The position numbers and the translations under genes are program-made. Below are positions 50,861-60,679 of a DNA stretch of 64,000 bases, piece by piece. The number at the start of each line of letters is the position of its first letter. Position 1 is the first letter of the stretch. The notes under the pieces are model-generated. The model saw only the letters and a list, made by a program, of their open reading frames with translations. It had not been told where the DNA came from and searched no databases. The stretch spans positions 1-64,000 of the forward strand of contig NZ_JASATX010000002.1 of assembly GCF_029952955.1 (NCBI RefSeq), given 5' to 3'. Source of the stretch: Ruicaihuangia caeni (GTDB lineage Bacteria; Actinomycetota; Actinomycetes; Actinomycetales; Microbacteriaceae).

Positions 50861-52144
50861 GTGAGCCACGCCGACCACGCCGCACACGCGACGAGCGCGT
50901 TGCGCGGGGTTCGAGTCGCGGACTTCTCTCGGGTGCTGGCCGGTCCGTTCGCCACGATGATGCTCGCCGACCTCGGCGCCGATGTGATCAAGATCGAGAG
51001 CCCGGCCGGTGACGACACCCGAGGTTGGATCCCGCCGGCCGACTCCGCGGGCCGAGGCACCTACTTCGCGAGCGTCAATCGCAACAAGCGGTCGATCGCA
51101 CTCGACCTCGCGAGCGACGAGGGTCGCCAGCGCGCGTGGCAGCTCGCGTCGACCGCAGACGTGGTCGTCGAGAACTTCCGGCCCGGCACCATGCAGAAAT
51201 TCGGTCTCGACCACGGACGGCTGCTCGCCGCGAACCCTCGGGTCGTCATGTGCTCGATCACCGGCTTCGGCTCGGGCGCCGGTGCCGACCTTCCCGGCTA
51301 TGACCTGCTCGTGCAGGCGATGGGCGGGCTCATGAGCATCACGGGCGACCCCGATGGCGAGCCCACGAAGGCCGGCGTCGCACTCGTCGACGTCATCACG
51401 GGCCTCAACGCGGTGATCGGCATCCAGGCGGCCCTCCGACACGCCGACGCGACCGGGCGCGGTCAGCACGTCGAGGTCAACCTGCTCTCGTCGCTGCTCG
51501 CGGCGCTTACGAACCAGGCGTCGGCGGCCATCTCGACGGGTCGCTCGCCCGCGAGGCTGGGCAACCGGCATCCGTCGATCACGCCATACGAGACGTTCCA
51601 CGCGGCGGATGCGAGCCTCGCGGTCGCGGTCGGCAATGACCGCCAGTTCGCCTCCTTCGCGGGGGTGCTCGGCATGCCCGAGCTCGCCGATGACGCGCGG
51701 TTCGCCACGAACCAGGCGCGGGTCGGAAACCGCGACGCACTGCGCTCGCTCATCGAGCCCGCGCTCGCGCAGCGCCCCGCAGACCACTGGGTGATGGCGC
51801 TGACCGAGGCCCGCGTACCGGCCGGTCGTGTGAACACGGTGCTCGAAGGGTTCGAGCTCGCCGAGCGACTGGGCCTTGCCCCGATCGTCGAGATCGACGA
51901 CCCGGATGCCGGTGCTCCCGGCCGGCAGGTCGCAAGCGCGCTGCGCCTCTCCGCCACGCCACCGGTGTACCGCTCCGCGCCACCGGCCCTCGGCGCTCAC
52001 GATGGCGCCTGGTGGCACGACGCGGCATCCGAGCCCGCTCCCGCGTCCGAGCCGCCCGCATCCGCTGCCGCATCCAGCGCCCACCTCGACCTCGCCAACC
52101 AGCATCCCCACCGACCAGAAAGTGAACGGCACGATGACCGCTGA
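50861..52144 (+). CDS. Class III (CaiB/BaiF) CoA-transferase, probably glutarate-type
   Basis: 427 aa. FSRVLAGPFATMMLADLGADVIKIESPAGDDTRGW at the start, ASVNRNKRSIALDL, VVVENFRPGTMQKFGLD, and the catalytic aspartate region LPGYDLLVQAMGGLMSITG. An Ala/Pro/Ser-rich tail of about 35 residues follows the core. The gene overlaps the glutaryl-CoA dehydrogenase-like gene by 11 bp, which suggests activation of glutarate with succinyl-CoA as donor (SUGCT-like). TAGTCT at 50826-50831 and AAGGAG before the GTG. Confidence 0.85.
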   Translation: MSHADHAAHATSALRGVRVADFSRVLAGPFATMMLADLGADVIKIESPAGDDTRGWIPPADSAGRGTYFASVNRNKRSIALDLASDEGRQRAWQLASTADVVVENFRPGTMQKFGLDHGRLLAANPRVVMCSITGFGSGAGADLPGYDLLVQAMGGLMSITGDPDGEPTKAGVALVDVITGLNAVIGIQAALRHADATGRGQHVEVNLLSSLLAALTNQASAAISTGRSPARLGNRHPSITPYETFHAADASLAVAVGNDRQFASFAGVLGMPELADDARFATNQARVGNRDALRSLIEPALAQRPADHWVMALTEARVPAGRVNTVLEGFELAERLGLAPIVEIDDPDAGAPGRQVASALRLSATPPVYRSAPPALGAHDGAWWHDAASEPAPASEPPASAAASSAHLDLANQHPHRPESERHDDR

Positions 52145-53303
52145 ACTGACCACTGAGCGACTGCTCGGCCTCGACGCCCTGCTCTCGGACGAGCAGCGCG
52201 AATGGCAGCGACGGGCGCGCCAGTTCGCCACGGAGCGGATCGCACCGGTCATCGAAGACGACTTCGAGGCCAAGCACTTCCGGCGCGAACTCATCGCCGA
52301 GGCGGGCGCGGCCGGGTTCCTCGGCATGCACCTCGAGGGCTACGGCACCGCCGGCGCGGACGCCGTGAGCTACGGCCTGGTCTGCATGGAGCTCGAGGCC
52401 ATCGACAGCGGCTGGCGCACCTTCGTGTCGGTGCAGGGTTCCCTGGCGATGTCGGCGATCGCGAAGTTCGGCTCGGAGGAGCAGAAGCAGCAGTGGCTTC
52501 CCGGCATGGCGAAGGGCGAGCTCGTCGGCTGCTTCGCGCTCACCGAACCGACCGGGGGCAGCGACCCCGCAGCCATGCAGACCTTCGCCCGGCGCGATGG
52601 CGATGACTGGGTGATCTCGGGAACGAAGCGCTGGATCGGGCTCGCAACCCTGGCCGATGTGGCGATCGTGTGGGCGCAGACCGAAGACGGCGTGCGCGGT
52701 TTCGCGGTTCCCACCAACACTCCCGGGTTCACGGCGACCGCCATCGAGGGCAAGCTCGCCATGCGCGCGTCGGTGCAGTGTGACATCGTGCTCGACGACG
52801 TGCGCCTCCCCGAGAGTGCGCGGCTCCCCGGAGCAGCGGGGCTCTCCGGCCCGTTCAGCTGCCTGAACGAGGCGCGCTTCGGCATCGTGTTCGGCGTGGT
52901 CGGGGCGGCTCGCACCTGCCTCGAGGTCGCCATCGAGCGCTCGAAGAGCCGCGAGGTGTTCGGCAAGCCGATCGGCGCGATGCAGCTGACCCAGCAGAAG
53001 CTCGCCGACATGTTCGTCGAGTACGAGAAGGCCATGCTGCTCGCGCTGCACCTCGGAAACTTGAAGGATGCCGAGGCCATCACCCCTGAGCAGATCAGCG
53101 TCGGCAAGCTCAACAATGTGCGCGAGGCGCAGAAGATCGCGCGGACAGCGCGCGGCATCCTCGCCGGTGATGGCATCACCTCGGAGTTCCCCGTGATGCG
53201 CCACATGGCGAACCTCGAAGCGGTGGCGACCTACGAGGGAACCGACGAGGTGCACTCGCTCGTGCTGGGGCGCGCGCTCACCGGGTTCGCCGCGTTCCGC
53301 TGA
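52134..53303 (+). CDS. Glutaryl-CoA dehydrogenase-like acyl-CoA dehydrogenase
   Basis: 389 aa FAD enzyme. The family core is complete: GCFALTEPTGGSDPAAMQT, VISGTKRWIGLATLADVAIVWA, and the C-terminal catalytic glutamate in ATYEGTDEVHSLVLGRALTGF, nearly identical in layout to mammalian glutaryl-CoA dehydrogenase. It would convert glutaryl-CoA to crotonyl-CoA in lysine/glutarate breakdown. ATG at 52134, inside the end of the CoA-transferase gene. Confidence 0.9.
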   Translation: MTAELTTERLLGLDALLSDEQREWQRRARQFATERIAPVIEDDFEAKHFRRELIAEAGAAGFLGMHLEGYGTAGADAVSYGLVCMELEAIDSGWRTFVSVQGSLAMSAIAKFGSEEQKQQWLPGMAKGELVGCFALTEPTGGSDPAAMQTFARRDGDDWVISGTKRWIGLATLADVAIVWAQTEDGVRGFAVPTNTPGFTATAIEGKLAMRASVQCDIVLDDVRLPESARLPGAAGLSGPFSCLNEARFGIVFGVVGAARTCLEVAIERSKSREVFGKPIGAMQLTQQKLADMFVEYEKAMLLALHLGNLKDAEAITPEQISVGKLNNVREAQKIARTARGILAGDGITSEFPVMRHMANLEAVATYEGTDEVHSLVLGRALTGFAAFR

Positions 53304-53372
53304 CCGGCAGCACGTCTTCGCGCGTCTCCGCGCGTCTCGGCGCGTGTCGGCGGCTGGCGGCAGGATCGAAGC

Positions 53373-54236
53373 ATGACCGACGAGTTCACGATCGTCCACC
53401 TGAGCGACACGCACTTCAAGGAGGGCGGGGCGCTGCACCACGATGTCACCGACACTGTGGCAGCGCTCGAGTCGGTGCTGGGTCATCTCGAGCCGGTACG
53501 CCGGGTCGATCTCGTGGCCTGCACGGGCGACCTCTCAGACGACGGCTCAGTCGATTCGTACCGGCGCTTGCGCGCGATGGTCGAACCGTGGGCGGCTGAG
53601 CGCGGTGCGGCAGTGGCGTACTGCTTGGGCAACCACGATCAGACTCCGGGGTTCCGTCAGGCCATGACGGATGCCGGCCTCGAGCCCGGCGAGCATCCTG
53701 TCTACTCGTCGACCGTGGTCGACGGGATGCGGGTGATCGTGCTCGATACGCACGTGCACGGTGCCGGCTACGGCGCGATCGGCGAAGAGCAACTCGAGTG
53801 GTTGCGGCGGGAACTCGCCACGCCCTCCGAGCGGGGCACAGTGCTGATGCTGCACCACCCGCCTGTGCCCGCCGAGACCCCCTTGCTGAGGGCGCTCGAG
53901 TTGCAGCATCCCGAGGCGCTCATCGACGTGCTGCGCGGCAGCGATGTGCGGGTCGTGCTCGGCGGCCACTACCACGCGGCGATCGTCGACCAGGTGGCGG
54001 GCATCCCCGTCGTGCTCGCTCCCGCCATCACCAACCAGTCGGAGCAATTCTCACCGCCTGAGTTCGAGGGGGCGGTCGCCGGCAGCGGCGCGGCGTTCGT
54101 GCGCGTGCACGAGCAGGGTGTGCGAGTGCTGCCCTTCACGGTCCCGCGCATCGGCGACGGCGTGCGCGTCTATCGCTTCGATACCCAGCAGATGCAGCGC
54201 ATCATCGAAGCGGCGGGGCCGGCTCGCCACACCTGA
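53373..54236 (+). CDS. Calcineurin-like metallophosphoesterase (CpdA-like)
   Basis: 287 aa. Metal motifs in order: VHLSDTHF, CTGDLSDDG, LGNHDQTPGF, LMLHHPPVP and LGGHYHAAI. The set is that of cyclic-nucleotide phosphodiesterases of the CpdA/class III group, although many relatives act on other phosphoesters. Cytoplasmic. CAGGAT lies 6 nt before the ATG, a variant of the leaderless pattern. Confidence 0.88.
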   Translation: MTDEFTIVHLSDTHFKEGGALHHDVTDTVAALESVLGHLEPVRRVDLVACTGDLSDDGSVDSYRRLRAMVEPWAAERGAAVAYCLGNHDQTPGFRQAMTDAGLEPGEHPVYSSTVVDGMRVIVLDTHVHGAGYGAIGEEQLEWLRRELATPSERGTVLMLHHPPVPAETPLLRALELQHPEALIDVLRGSDVRVVLGGHYHAAIVDQVAGIPVVLAPAITNQSEQFSPPEFEGAVAGSGAAFVRVHEQGVRVLPFTVPRIGDGVRVYRFDTQQMQRIIEAAGPARHT

Positions 54237-54297
54237 CGGCGGCGACGCGACGACCGGCGAAGCAGGGCGGCCGGAACGGCCAGAACGTCTAGAACGT

Positions 54298-54340
54298 GGC
54301 CGTCGCGGGTCCCGCCTCTGGCTGGGGGCCCGCGACGGCC
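54298..54340. terminator. Bidirectional hairpin terminator
   Basis: GGCCGTCGCGGG / CCCGCGACGGCC, perfect 12-bp stem with an ~19-nt loop. Between the convergent metallophosphoesterase and purD genes. Confidence 0.8.
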
Positions 54341-54581
54341 CGTTCGGAGTCGATCTCTCTCGATCAGGGACGGTCAGTCGCAACGTCATCGCACCAGCCG
54401 CGTCGCCGCTCAGCGCCAAGCCACTGCCGGCCTCGACGAATTCGCTGCGGAGTCGTCGCCTCATATGGTGACCTGATCGCGGAACCCGGCACAGTGGCTG
54501 CCGCCAAGCCGGCAGGCAACTCTCAGATGCCGCCAGCAGCCGGCAGCGCGCTGGGCGACGCAGACATGCGCGATGTCGCGG
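54341..54581. other. Remainder of the 345-bp metallophosphoesterase-purD spacer
   Basis: Apart from the hairpin at 54298-54340 I see no coding frame with family features, no RNA element and no repeat in this stretch. Confidence 0.5.
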
Positions 54582-55820
54582 TCACACAGCCCGGGCGGCG
54601 ATATCCGTGCGGTAGTGGCTGCCCTCGAGCCCGATCTTCGCGATCTCGCGGTACGTCACCTCGCGCGCTTCAGCGATGTCGCGCCCCGTCCCCACCACGC
54701 TCAGCACGCGACCGCCGGTGGCGGTGAAGCCCGTGTCGGATGCCGCGGTCGCGGCGTGCGCGACGCTGACGCCGTCGAGCTCGTCAAGACCGGTGATCGG
54801 GCGGCCGGTGATGGGCGCCTCCGGGTAGCCCTCGCTCGCGAGCACGACGGCCACCGCGGCGTCGTCGCTGAACTCCGGCCAAGGACGCCCGGCGAGCCCG
54901 CCGGTGGCGGCCGCGAAGAGCAGTTCGCTGAGCGGGGTGCGAAGCCTGGGCAGCACGACCTGAGTCTCGGGATCGCCGAAGCGAACATTGAACTCGATCA
55001 CGCGAATGCCCTGAGGGGTGATGATGAGGCCGCAGTACAGGAGGCCGATGAACGGCGTCTGCTCGGCCGCGAGCTGGCGCACGGTCGGCACGGCGACCTC
55101 TTCGAGCACCTGTTCGGTGAAGCCCTCGGGCAGCCAGGGCAGCGGCGAGTAGGCGCCCATTCCACCCGTGTTCGGGCCGGTGTCACTGTCGCCGACGCGC
55201 TTGAAGTCCTGCGCCGGGCTGAGCGGCAGCACGTTGTGGCCATCGCTCAGCACGAAGAGCGACACTTCTTCGCCATCGAGGAACTCCTCGACGAGCACGC
55301 TACCCTGCTGCAGATAGTGGCGGGCATGCTCGATCGCGGCGTCGCGGTCGTCGGTGACGATGACGCCCTTGCCGGCGGCGAGCCCGTCGGCCTTCACCAC
55401 GTACGGCGAGCCGAAACGGTCGAGCAGTTCGATCGCCTCGTCGAGCGTGCCGGCGCGGTCGGCCCGGCCGGTCGGCACCCCGGCCGACTCCATGATGTGC
55501 TTCGCGAAGCTCTTCGATCCCTCGAGCCGGGCGGCGGCCTTGCCGGGGCCGAAGACCGCGATGCCACGCGTGCGCACAGCATCCGCAACGCCTGCGACGA
55601 GCGGAGCCTCGGGGCCGATGACGACCAGTTCGATGTCGTTGTCGACCGCGTAATCGGCGATCACGGCGCCATTGGTGGTGTCGAGCGCGACGGTCTGCAC
55701 CTCACGCGCGATCCCGGCGTTGCCGGGGGCCGCCGTGATCTCGTGCCCCGCGTCCTCCCGCAGCAGCGCGGTGATGATGGCGTGTTCGCGGGCACCTGAG
55801 CCGAGTACGAGAATCCTCAC
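54582..55820 (-). CDS. purD: Phosphoribosylamine-glycine ligase (GARS)
   Basis: ATP-grasp enzyme joining phosphoribosylamine and glycine. 412 aa from the GTG at 55820 (ILVLGSGAREHAII). KADGLAAGKGVIVTDD is the ATP-grasp lysine loop, followed by VLVEEFLDGEEVSLFVLSDG, TGPNTGGMGAYSPLPWL and FNVRFGDPETQVVLPRL. Longer upstream frames do not match the family. It lies 23 bp downstream of the MBL hydrolase gene in the same direction. Confidence 0.95.
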   Translation of the reverse strand: MRILVLGSGAREHAIITALLREDAGHEITAAPGNAGIAREVQTVALDTTNGAVIADYAVDNDIELVVIGPEAPLVAGVADAVRTRGIAVFGPGKAAARLEGSKSFAKHIMESAGVPTGRADRAGTLDEAIELLDRFGSPYVVKADGLAAGKGVIVTDDRDAAIEHARHYLQQGSVLVEEFLDGEEVSLFVLSDGHNVLPLSPAQDFKRVGDSDTGPNTGGMGAYSPLPWLPEGFTEQVLEEVAVPTVRQLAAEQTPFIGLLYCGLIITPQGIRVIEFNVRFGDPETQVVLPRLRTPLSELLFAAATGGLAGRPWPEFSDDAAVAVVLASEGYPEAPITGRPITGLDELDGVSVAHAATAASDTGFTATGGRVLSVVGTGRDIAEAREVTYREIAKIGLEGSHYRTDIAARAV

Positions 55821-55843
55821 CCTTGCAAGGGTACTTGGCGCAC

Positions 55844-56866
55844 TCAGGCCTGAGCTGCCGCGATGAACATCTCGGTCTGCGCGAGCGCTGAGATGCGCTC
55901 CACCGGCCCGAGGGCCTCCCAGCCTCCGGTCCACGAGACCCGGGAGGCGGTGTCCCAGACACTCGCCCCAGGATGCTGCTCGACCAGATGCGCGACCGCT
56001 TGGCCGCGCGAGCGCTGGTGCGCGCCGAGCCGCTCCGCGCGTTGGCGGAGTCCTCGGAAGCGGAACCCGTGCCCCGGCAGCACTTCGGCGTGGTCGTACG
56101 CGGCGATGCGCTCGAGCGAGTCCAGGTAGGCGGCGAGCGGATTCGGATCGATGCGGCCGCCCAGCCCCAGGCCCGGGTTGATGGTCGGCAGCACATGGTC
56201 GCCCGTGAAGAGCAGCCCGTGCTCGGCGTCGTGCAGACACATGTGACCTGCGGTGTGCCCCGGGGTGTGGATCACCTCGAGGGCGTGCTCGCCCAGGCGG
56301 ATCGTCTCACCCTCGACGACCAGGCGATCCGCGGTGAACTGGGCATCGCGCGGCGGTTCGGCATCCTGCCATTCCGAGTACGCCGTGCGCACGGATGCCG
56401 GGGCGCCCCACCGCTCCAAGTCGGCCGCTCGGTCTTGCTGCGGATTGCCGACTCCGGCACTGAACCAGTCCTGCTCGATCCGGTGCGCGATGACCTCGGG
56501 CTCGGAGACATCCCGGAAGCGCTGGGTGAGCCCGAAGTGATCGGCGTGGAGATGCGTGCAGACGACCGTCGCGACATCGGCGAGGTCGAGCCCGAGCGCT
56601 TCGAAGGTCGTGAGCGTGGCGGCCCAGTTCTCCTCGGTGTCGAGGGCCGGGTCGATCACATGCACAGCTCCCTCGCTGTCGCGGATGACCGTCATGAGCG
56701 AGTTCACCAGTCCCGGCATGCCCATCGCGATCGACCACACCCCTGGACGAACCTGATCGGGGGCGGCGAGTCGGCCGCTGCTCCAGGCTTCGGCCTGGTC
56801 GGCACTAGTGGGCTTCAGGTGGGTCGTCGCGCGGGGTCGGCCGGCATCCGTCTTCGAAGTCACCAT
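55844..56866 (-). CDS. MBL-fold metallohydrolase
   Basis: 340 aa from the ATG at 56866; a GTG one codon on (56863), 6 nt after a CACACT box, is an alternative. The zinc motif [16 protein letters not shown] (HxHxDH) lies near residue 103, with further ligands in [17 protein letters not shown] and [12 protein letters not shown]. The C-terminal ~90 residues form a helical domain like those of the glyoxalase II/LACTB2-like group. Substrate unknown. Confidence 0.87.
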   Translation of the reverse strand: MVTSKTDAGRPRATTHLKPTSADQAEAWSSGRLAAPDQVRPGVWSIAMGMPGLVNSLMTVIRDSEGAVHVIDPALDTEENWAATLTTFEALGLDLADVATVVCTHLHADHFGLTQRFRDVSEPEVIAHRIEQDWFSAGVGNPQQDRAADLERWGAPASVRTAYSEWQDAEPPRDAQFTADRLVVEGETIRLGEHALEVIHTPGHTAGHMCLHDAEHGLLFTGDHVLPTINPGLGLGGRIDPNPLAAYLDSLERIAAYDHAEVLPGHGFRFRGLRQRAERLGAHQRSRGQAVAHLVEQHPGASVWDTASRVSWTGGWEALGPVERISALAQTEMFIAAAQA

Positions 56867-57003
56867 TTCAGTGTGGCGCACCTGGCTTCCGCCTTCGTAC
56901 GGCGGGAGCGAGCGCCAGGACGAGGGCGAGCGCGAACCCGTGCGCGAGCATGCCGTCGGGTTCACAGCGGCGGCGCCGCATCAGAGGGGGCGTCGCGCAC
57001 GAG

Positions 57004-57009
57004 TACGGT
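57004..57009 (+). promoter_or_regulatory. -10 box of the SCP-like gene (leaderless)
   Basis: TACGGT, 7 nt before the ATG at 57017. Confidence 0.5.
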
Positions 57010-57016
57010 GGGCCTC

Positions 57017-57376
57017 ATGGCGCGGGCGAGGATCGATGAGGGGGCAGGCCTGCGCGCCGTCGACGCGGTGCTCGCCGGTGGGGCGCCTCGGCCGGATGTC
57101 GCGCTGGCGGTGCGCTACCTGCTGCAGTGCCTCACCGACCGTGCTCCTGGCAACAGCGTCGAGGTTCGAGTTCCGCCGTTCGGCGCGGTGCAGGCGGTCG
57201 AAGGCCCCAGGCACACGCGCGGCACTCCGCCCAATGTGGTCGAGATGGATGCCGCAACCTGGGTGGCGCTCGCCACCGGCTCGCTGCAGTGGCCCGATGC
57301 ACTGGCCGCGGCGCGCATCAGCGCATCCGGCAGTCGGGCCGATCTCTCGCCGGTGCTGCCGCTCGTGCGACGCTGA
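57017..57376 (+). CDS. Sterol-carrier-family (SCP-like) small protein
   Basis: 119 aa. The pattern [65 protein letters not shown] is that of the actinobacterial SCP-ortholog domain. Ligand unknown. It is often found near purF/purM in actinobacteria, as here. Confidence 0.8.
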   Translation: MARARIDEGAGLRAVDAVLAGGAPRPDVALAVRYLLQCLTDRAPGNSVEVRVPPFGAVQAVEGPRHTRGTPPNVVEMDAATWVALATGSLQWPDALAAARISASGSRADLSPVLPLVRR

Positions 57377-57439
57377 CGTCGGTGTTGGGGCTTCGCAGCC
57401 CAAGGCCCCGGGTCGCCTCGCGTAGGCGACAATGGAGGA

Positions 57440-57841
57440 GTGAACGCCGAACCCGAGGATCTTCCCCCGACCGACGAAGTGCGCGTGCGCCGCGCGCCCC
57501 GCATCGGCATGTTCCTCATCGCCGGCGCCATCGTCGGGGCGATCGTCGCGTTCATCCTCACCGTGGCGTTCCCGATCGATGAGAACGTGGGATTCGGCCC
57601 GACGCTCGGCCTGCTCCTCGTCTATGGAGTGCCGATCGGCGTCGGTGTGGCCGCCGTGATCGCCGTCATCGTCGACTGGAGTTCCAGCCGCCGAGCGGCC
57701 CCGGCTATCGCGGAGCGCGAGGAGACCCGGTTGTCGGAGTCGGACTCGCAGCTCGAACCCGACCCCGACCCCCGGCGCCCGAACGCGCCGGGCGAGCGGC
57801 TCGACGGTGGCATGCCCGAAGGCGACCAGCCGAACGCCTGA
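57440..57841 (+). CDS. Small two-helix membrane protein
   Basis: 133 aa from a GTG behind ggaggag. Two transmembrane helices (about residues 23-44 and 56-77), short charged N-terminus, and an acidic, Pro-rich C-terminal tail of about 50 residues. I do not recognise a characterised family. It follows the SCP-like gene and may share its transcript. Confidence 0.7.
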   Translation: MNAEPEDLPPTDEVRVRRAPRIGMFLIAGAIVGAIVAFILTVAFPIDENVGFGPTLGLLLVYGVPIGVGVAAVIAVIVDWSSSRRAAPAIAEREETRLSESDSQLEPDPDPRRPNAPGERLDGGMPEGDQPNA

Positions 57842-57847
57842 TCGACG

Positions 57848-57867
57848 CCCGGCTCGGCGAAGCCGGG
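57848..57867. terminator. Hairpin terminator before purF
   Basis: CCCGGCT-cggcga-AGCCGGG, 7-bp perfect stem between the convergent membrane-protein and purF genes. Confidence 0.6.
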
Positions 57868-57955
57868 TCGCAGTTGCTCGAGCTCGAGGAGGCCCGAGCC
57901 GACCGAATTCAAGCGGGCCCGAGCCGGCCGAGCTTCAACGCCCTCCGGCAGGGGT

Positions 57956-59413
57956 TTAGGATGCCTGGTTCGCTTCCACCCACGCGAGGTACTCGGCGGT
58001 GACGGTGCCCGTTACGTAATCACCCGTGAAGCAGCTCATCTCGAGCGAGGTGACGTCGGATCCCTCGAGGATCGCCTGCTCCATGTCGTCGACCTCTTGG
58101 AAGATCATGTGGTCGGCGCCGAGCAGCTCGGCGATCTCGGGGATCTTGCGGCCGTGCGCGATGAGCTCCTGGCGTGACGGCATGTTGATGCCGTAGACGT
58201 GCGGGTAGCGCACGGGCGGTGCGGCCGAGGTGAACGTGACCGAGTTCGCGCCGGCCTGCCGGGCCATGTCGACGATCTCCTTCGAGGTCGTGCCGCGCAC
58301 GATCGAGTCGTCGACGATGAGCACGTTCTTGCCCTTGAACTCGGTGCTCAGCGCGTTGAGCTTCTGACGCACTGAGCGCTGCCGCTCCGCCTGGCCCGGC
58401 ATGATGAAGGTGCGTCCGACGTATCGGTTCTTGTAGAACCCTTCGCGATACTCGATGCCGAGCTTCTGGGCGACCTGCATGGCGGCCGGCCGCGACGAAT
58501 CGGGGATCGGCATGACCACATCGATGTCACCGAGCGGCGCGTGCTTCGCCACGGTGTCTGCGAGCCGGTCGCCGAGGCGAAGCCGGGCGTCGTACACCGA
58601 GATGCCGTTCATGATCGAGTCCGGCCTTGCGAGGTACACGTACTCGAATGAGCAGGGGATGAGCACGGGGTTCGGCGCGCACTGCCGCGTGGCGATCTCA
58701 CCGTTCATCGCGATGAACACGGCCTCGCCGGGCGCGATGTCGCGCACGATCTCGTAGCCGCCGGCCTCGAGCACGAGCGACTCGCTCGCCACGACCCATT
58801 CGTCCTGCTCGCCGTCTTCGCGGCGCACGCCGAGGATGAGCGGGCGGATGCCGAAGGGGTCGCGGAACGCGAGCAACCCATGCCCGGCGATCAGCGCGAT
58901 GGCGGCGTACGACCCCTCGACGCGCTCGTGCACGCGCGAAACGGCGTTGAACACCTGGTCGGCATCGAGATCGAGGCCCGAGACCTCCTGCTGGAGCTCG
59001 TGGGCGAAGACGTTCACGAGCAACTCGGTGTCGCTCGACGTGTTGATGTGCCGACGGTCGGTGCGGAACAGCGCGTCGGTGAGCTCTCGCGTGTTCGTGA
59101 GGTTGCCGTTGTGCACCAGCACGATGCCGTACGGGGCGTTGACGTAGAACGGCTGCGCCTCTTCGTCACGCGTCGCGACACCGCGAGTGGCATAGCGCAC
59201 GTGGCCGAGGCCCATGCCGCCCATCAGGGTGCGCATGTCGCGCGTGCGGTATGCCTCGCGCACCTGCCCGCGCGCCTTGAACATGTGCAGCGTGCTTCCC
59301 TCGCACGTCGCGATGCCGGTCGAGTCCTGACCGCGGTGCTGGAGGAGTCCGAGTGCGTCGTAGATGAGTTGGTTGACTGGCTGCGATGAGACGATGCCAA
59401 CGATGCCGCACAT
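57956..59413 (-). CDS. purF: Amidophosphoribosyltransferase
   Basis: First committed step of purine synthesis: PRPP plus glutamine to phosphoribosylamine. 485 aa. The ATG at 59413 exposes the Ntn nucleophile Cys2 (MCGIVGIV), with LGLLQHRGQDSTGIAT and HVRYATRG after it. The PRPP motif is VLIVDDSIVRGTTSKEIVDMAR, and the C-terminal FTSAAPPVRYPHVYGINM is typical. The longer frame to 59734 is antisense to purM and is not used. Divergent from purM. Confidence 0.95.
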   Translation of the reverse strand: MCGIVGIVSSQPVNQLIYDALGLLQHRGQDSTGIATCEGSTLHMFKARGQVREAYRTRDMRTLMGGMGLGHVRYATRGVATRDEEAQPFYVNAPYGIVLVHNGNLTNTRELTDALFRTDRRHINTSSDTELLVNVFAHELQQEVSGLDLDADQVFNAVSRVHERVEGSYAAIALIAGHGLLAFRDPFGIRPLILGVRREDGEQDEWVVASESLVLEAGGYEIVRDIAPGEAVFIAMNGEIATRQCAPNPVLIPCSFEYVYLARPDSIMNGISVYDARLRLGDRLADTVAKHAPLGDIDVVMPIPDSSRPAAMQVAQKLGIEYREGFYKNRYVGRTFIMPGQAERQRSVRQKLNALSTEFKGKNVLIVDDSIVRGTTSKEIVDMARQAGANSVTFTSAAPPVRYPHVYGINMPSRQELIAHGRKIPEIAELLGADHMIFQEVDDMEQAILEGSDVTSLEMSCFTGDYVTGTVTAEYLAWVEANQAS

Positions 59414-59488
59414 GCGGGAGGAGCTCCAGAACGTAGAGTGGAAGGTGCTTTCGCCCGATTTTCGCACACCCACCTGGAGCACAACTCG

Positions 59489-60580
59489 ATGGACAAGTAC
59501 GCCGAGGCCGGAGTCGATACGGCGGCGGGTGATCGCGCGGTGGAGCTCATGAAGGCGGCGGTGGCGAAGACCCACACCGCCGGGGTCATCGGGGGAGTGG
59601 GCGGTTTCGCAGGACTCTTCGACGTCTCGTTCCTCAAGGAATACGAGCGGCCGCTGCTGGCGACCTCGACCGACGGCGTCGGCACCAAGGTCGCGATCGC
59701 CCAGGCGATCGACAAGCACGACACCATTGGGCAAGACCTCGTCGGCATGGTCGTCGACGACATCATCGTGGTGGGCGCGAAGCCCCTGTTCATGACCGAT
59801 TACATCGCCTGCGGCAAGGTCGTGCCCGAGCGGATCGCCGACATCGTGCGCGGTATCGCCGAGGCGTGCTCAGCCACCGGCACTGCGCTCGTCGGCGGCG
59901 AGACCGCCGAGCACCCCGGACTGCTCGGCCCCGACGACTACGACGTCGCCGGCGCGGCAGTGGGCGTGGTCGAAGCCGATCAAGCCCTCGGCGCGGAGCG
60001 GGTGCGCGACGGTGACGTCGTGGTGGCGATGGCCTCGAGCGGACTGCACAGCAACGGCTACTCCCTCGTTCGGCATATCCTGTCGCAGCACGGCATCCGA
60101 TACACCGACCACTCAGACGACCTCGGCGGCATGGTCGGGGAGGTGCTGCTCGAGCCCACTCGTCTGTACACAGCGCCGCTCGCGGCCATGCTCGATGAGC
60201 GGCCGGGTGCGATCCACGCGCTCTCCCATGTGACCGGCGGCGGAATCGCCGCGAACCTCGCGCGCGTGCTGCCGCAGGGCGCCTGGACCGAGGTCGACCG
60301 CGCGAGCTGGTCGCCGGCATCCGTCTTCCGGGTGCTCGCCGACTGGGGCGGTATGGCCCTGGGCGACGCGGAAGGCACGTGGAACCTGGGCATCGGCATG
60401 TTCGCGATCGTGGCAGCGGATGCCGCCGACTGGGTCGTCGCCGAGAGCACTCGCCGCGGCATCCCCGCGTGGGTCGCAGGCAGCGTCAGCACGAGCGCTC
60501 GCGACCTCACCGGTTTCGAGCAGGGTGCCAAGGGAGTCGACGGCGGCGCCGTGCGCCTGGTGGGGGCTTACTCGGGCTGA
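59489..60580 (+). CDS. purM: Phosphoribosylformylglycinamidine cyclo-ligase (AIR synthase)
   Basis: ATP-dependent ring closure of FGAM to AIR. 363 aa from the ATG at 59489 behind a ggag. YAEAGVDTAAGDRAVELMK, LLATSTDGVGTKVAIAQ, GQDLVGMVVDDIIVVGAKPLFMTDYIACGKV, SSGLHSNGYSLVRHIL and HVTGGGIAANLARVLP are family motifs. A 75-bp spacer separates it from divergent purF, so the two consecutive pathway genes can be co-regulated. Confidence 0.95.
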   Translation: MDKYAEAGVDTAAGDRAVELMKAAVAKTHTAGVIGGVGGFAGLFDVSFLKEYERPLLATSTDGVGTKVAIAQAIDKHDTIGQDLVGMVVDDIIVVGAKPLFMTDYIACGKVVPERIADIVRGIAEACSATGTALVGGETAEHPGLLGPDDYDVAGAAVGVVEADQALGAERVRDGDVVVAMASSGLHSNGYSLVRHILSQHGIRYTDHSDDLGGMVGEVLLEPTRLYTAPLAAMLDERPGAIHALSHVTGGGIAANLARVLPQGAWTEVDRASWSPASVFRVLADWGGMALGDAEGTWNLGIGMFAIVAADAADWVVAESTRRGIPAWVAGSVSTSARDLTGFEQGAKGVDGGAVRLVGAYSG

Positions 60581-60628
60581 GGTCCGCCCGACGGACTCGC
60601 GCTCTCACGGGCGCACCCGAAGAGTCGT

Positions 60629-60670
60629 GACATGCGAAGAGCCCGGCCGAAGCCGGGCTCTTCGCATGTC
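60629..60670. terminator. Strong bidirectional hairpin terminator
   Basis: GACATGCGAAGAGCCCGGC-cgaa-GCCGGGCTCTTCGCATGTC, a perfect 19-bp stem, between the convergent purM and DUF3073 genes. Confidence 0.9.
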
Positions 60671-60679
60671 GCATCGCGG

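Noticed and set aside
59414-59488. Purine riboswitch or PurR box between purF and purM
   Set aside because: No purine aptamer core and no clear palindrome seen in the 75-bp spacer.
57956-59734. 592-codon version of purF
   Set aside because: The extra N-terminus overlaps purM antisense. PurF must begin with Met-Cys at 59413 so that Cys2 can act as the nucleophile.
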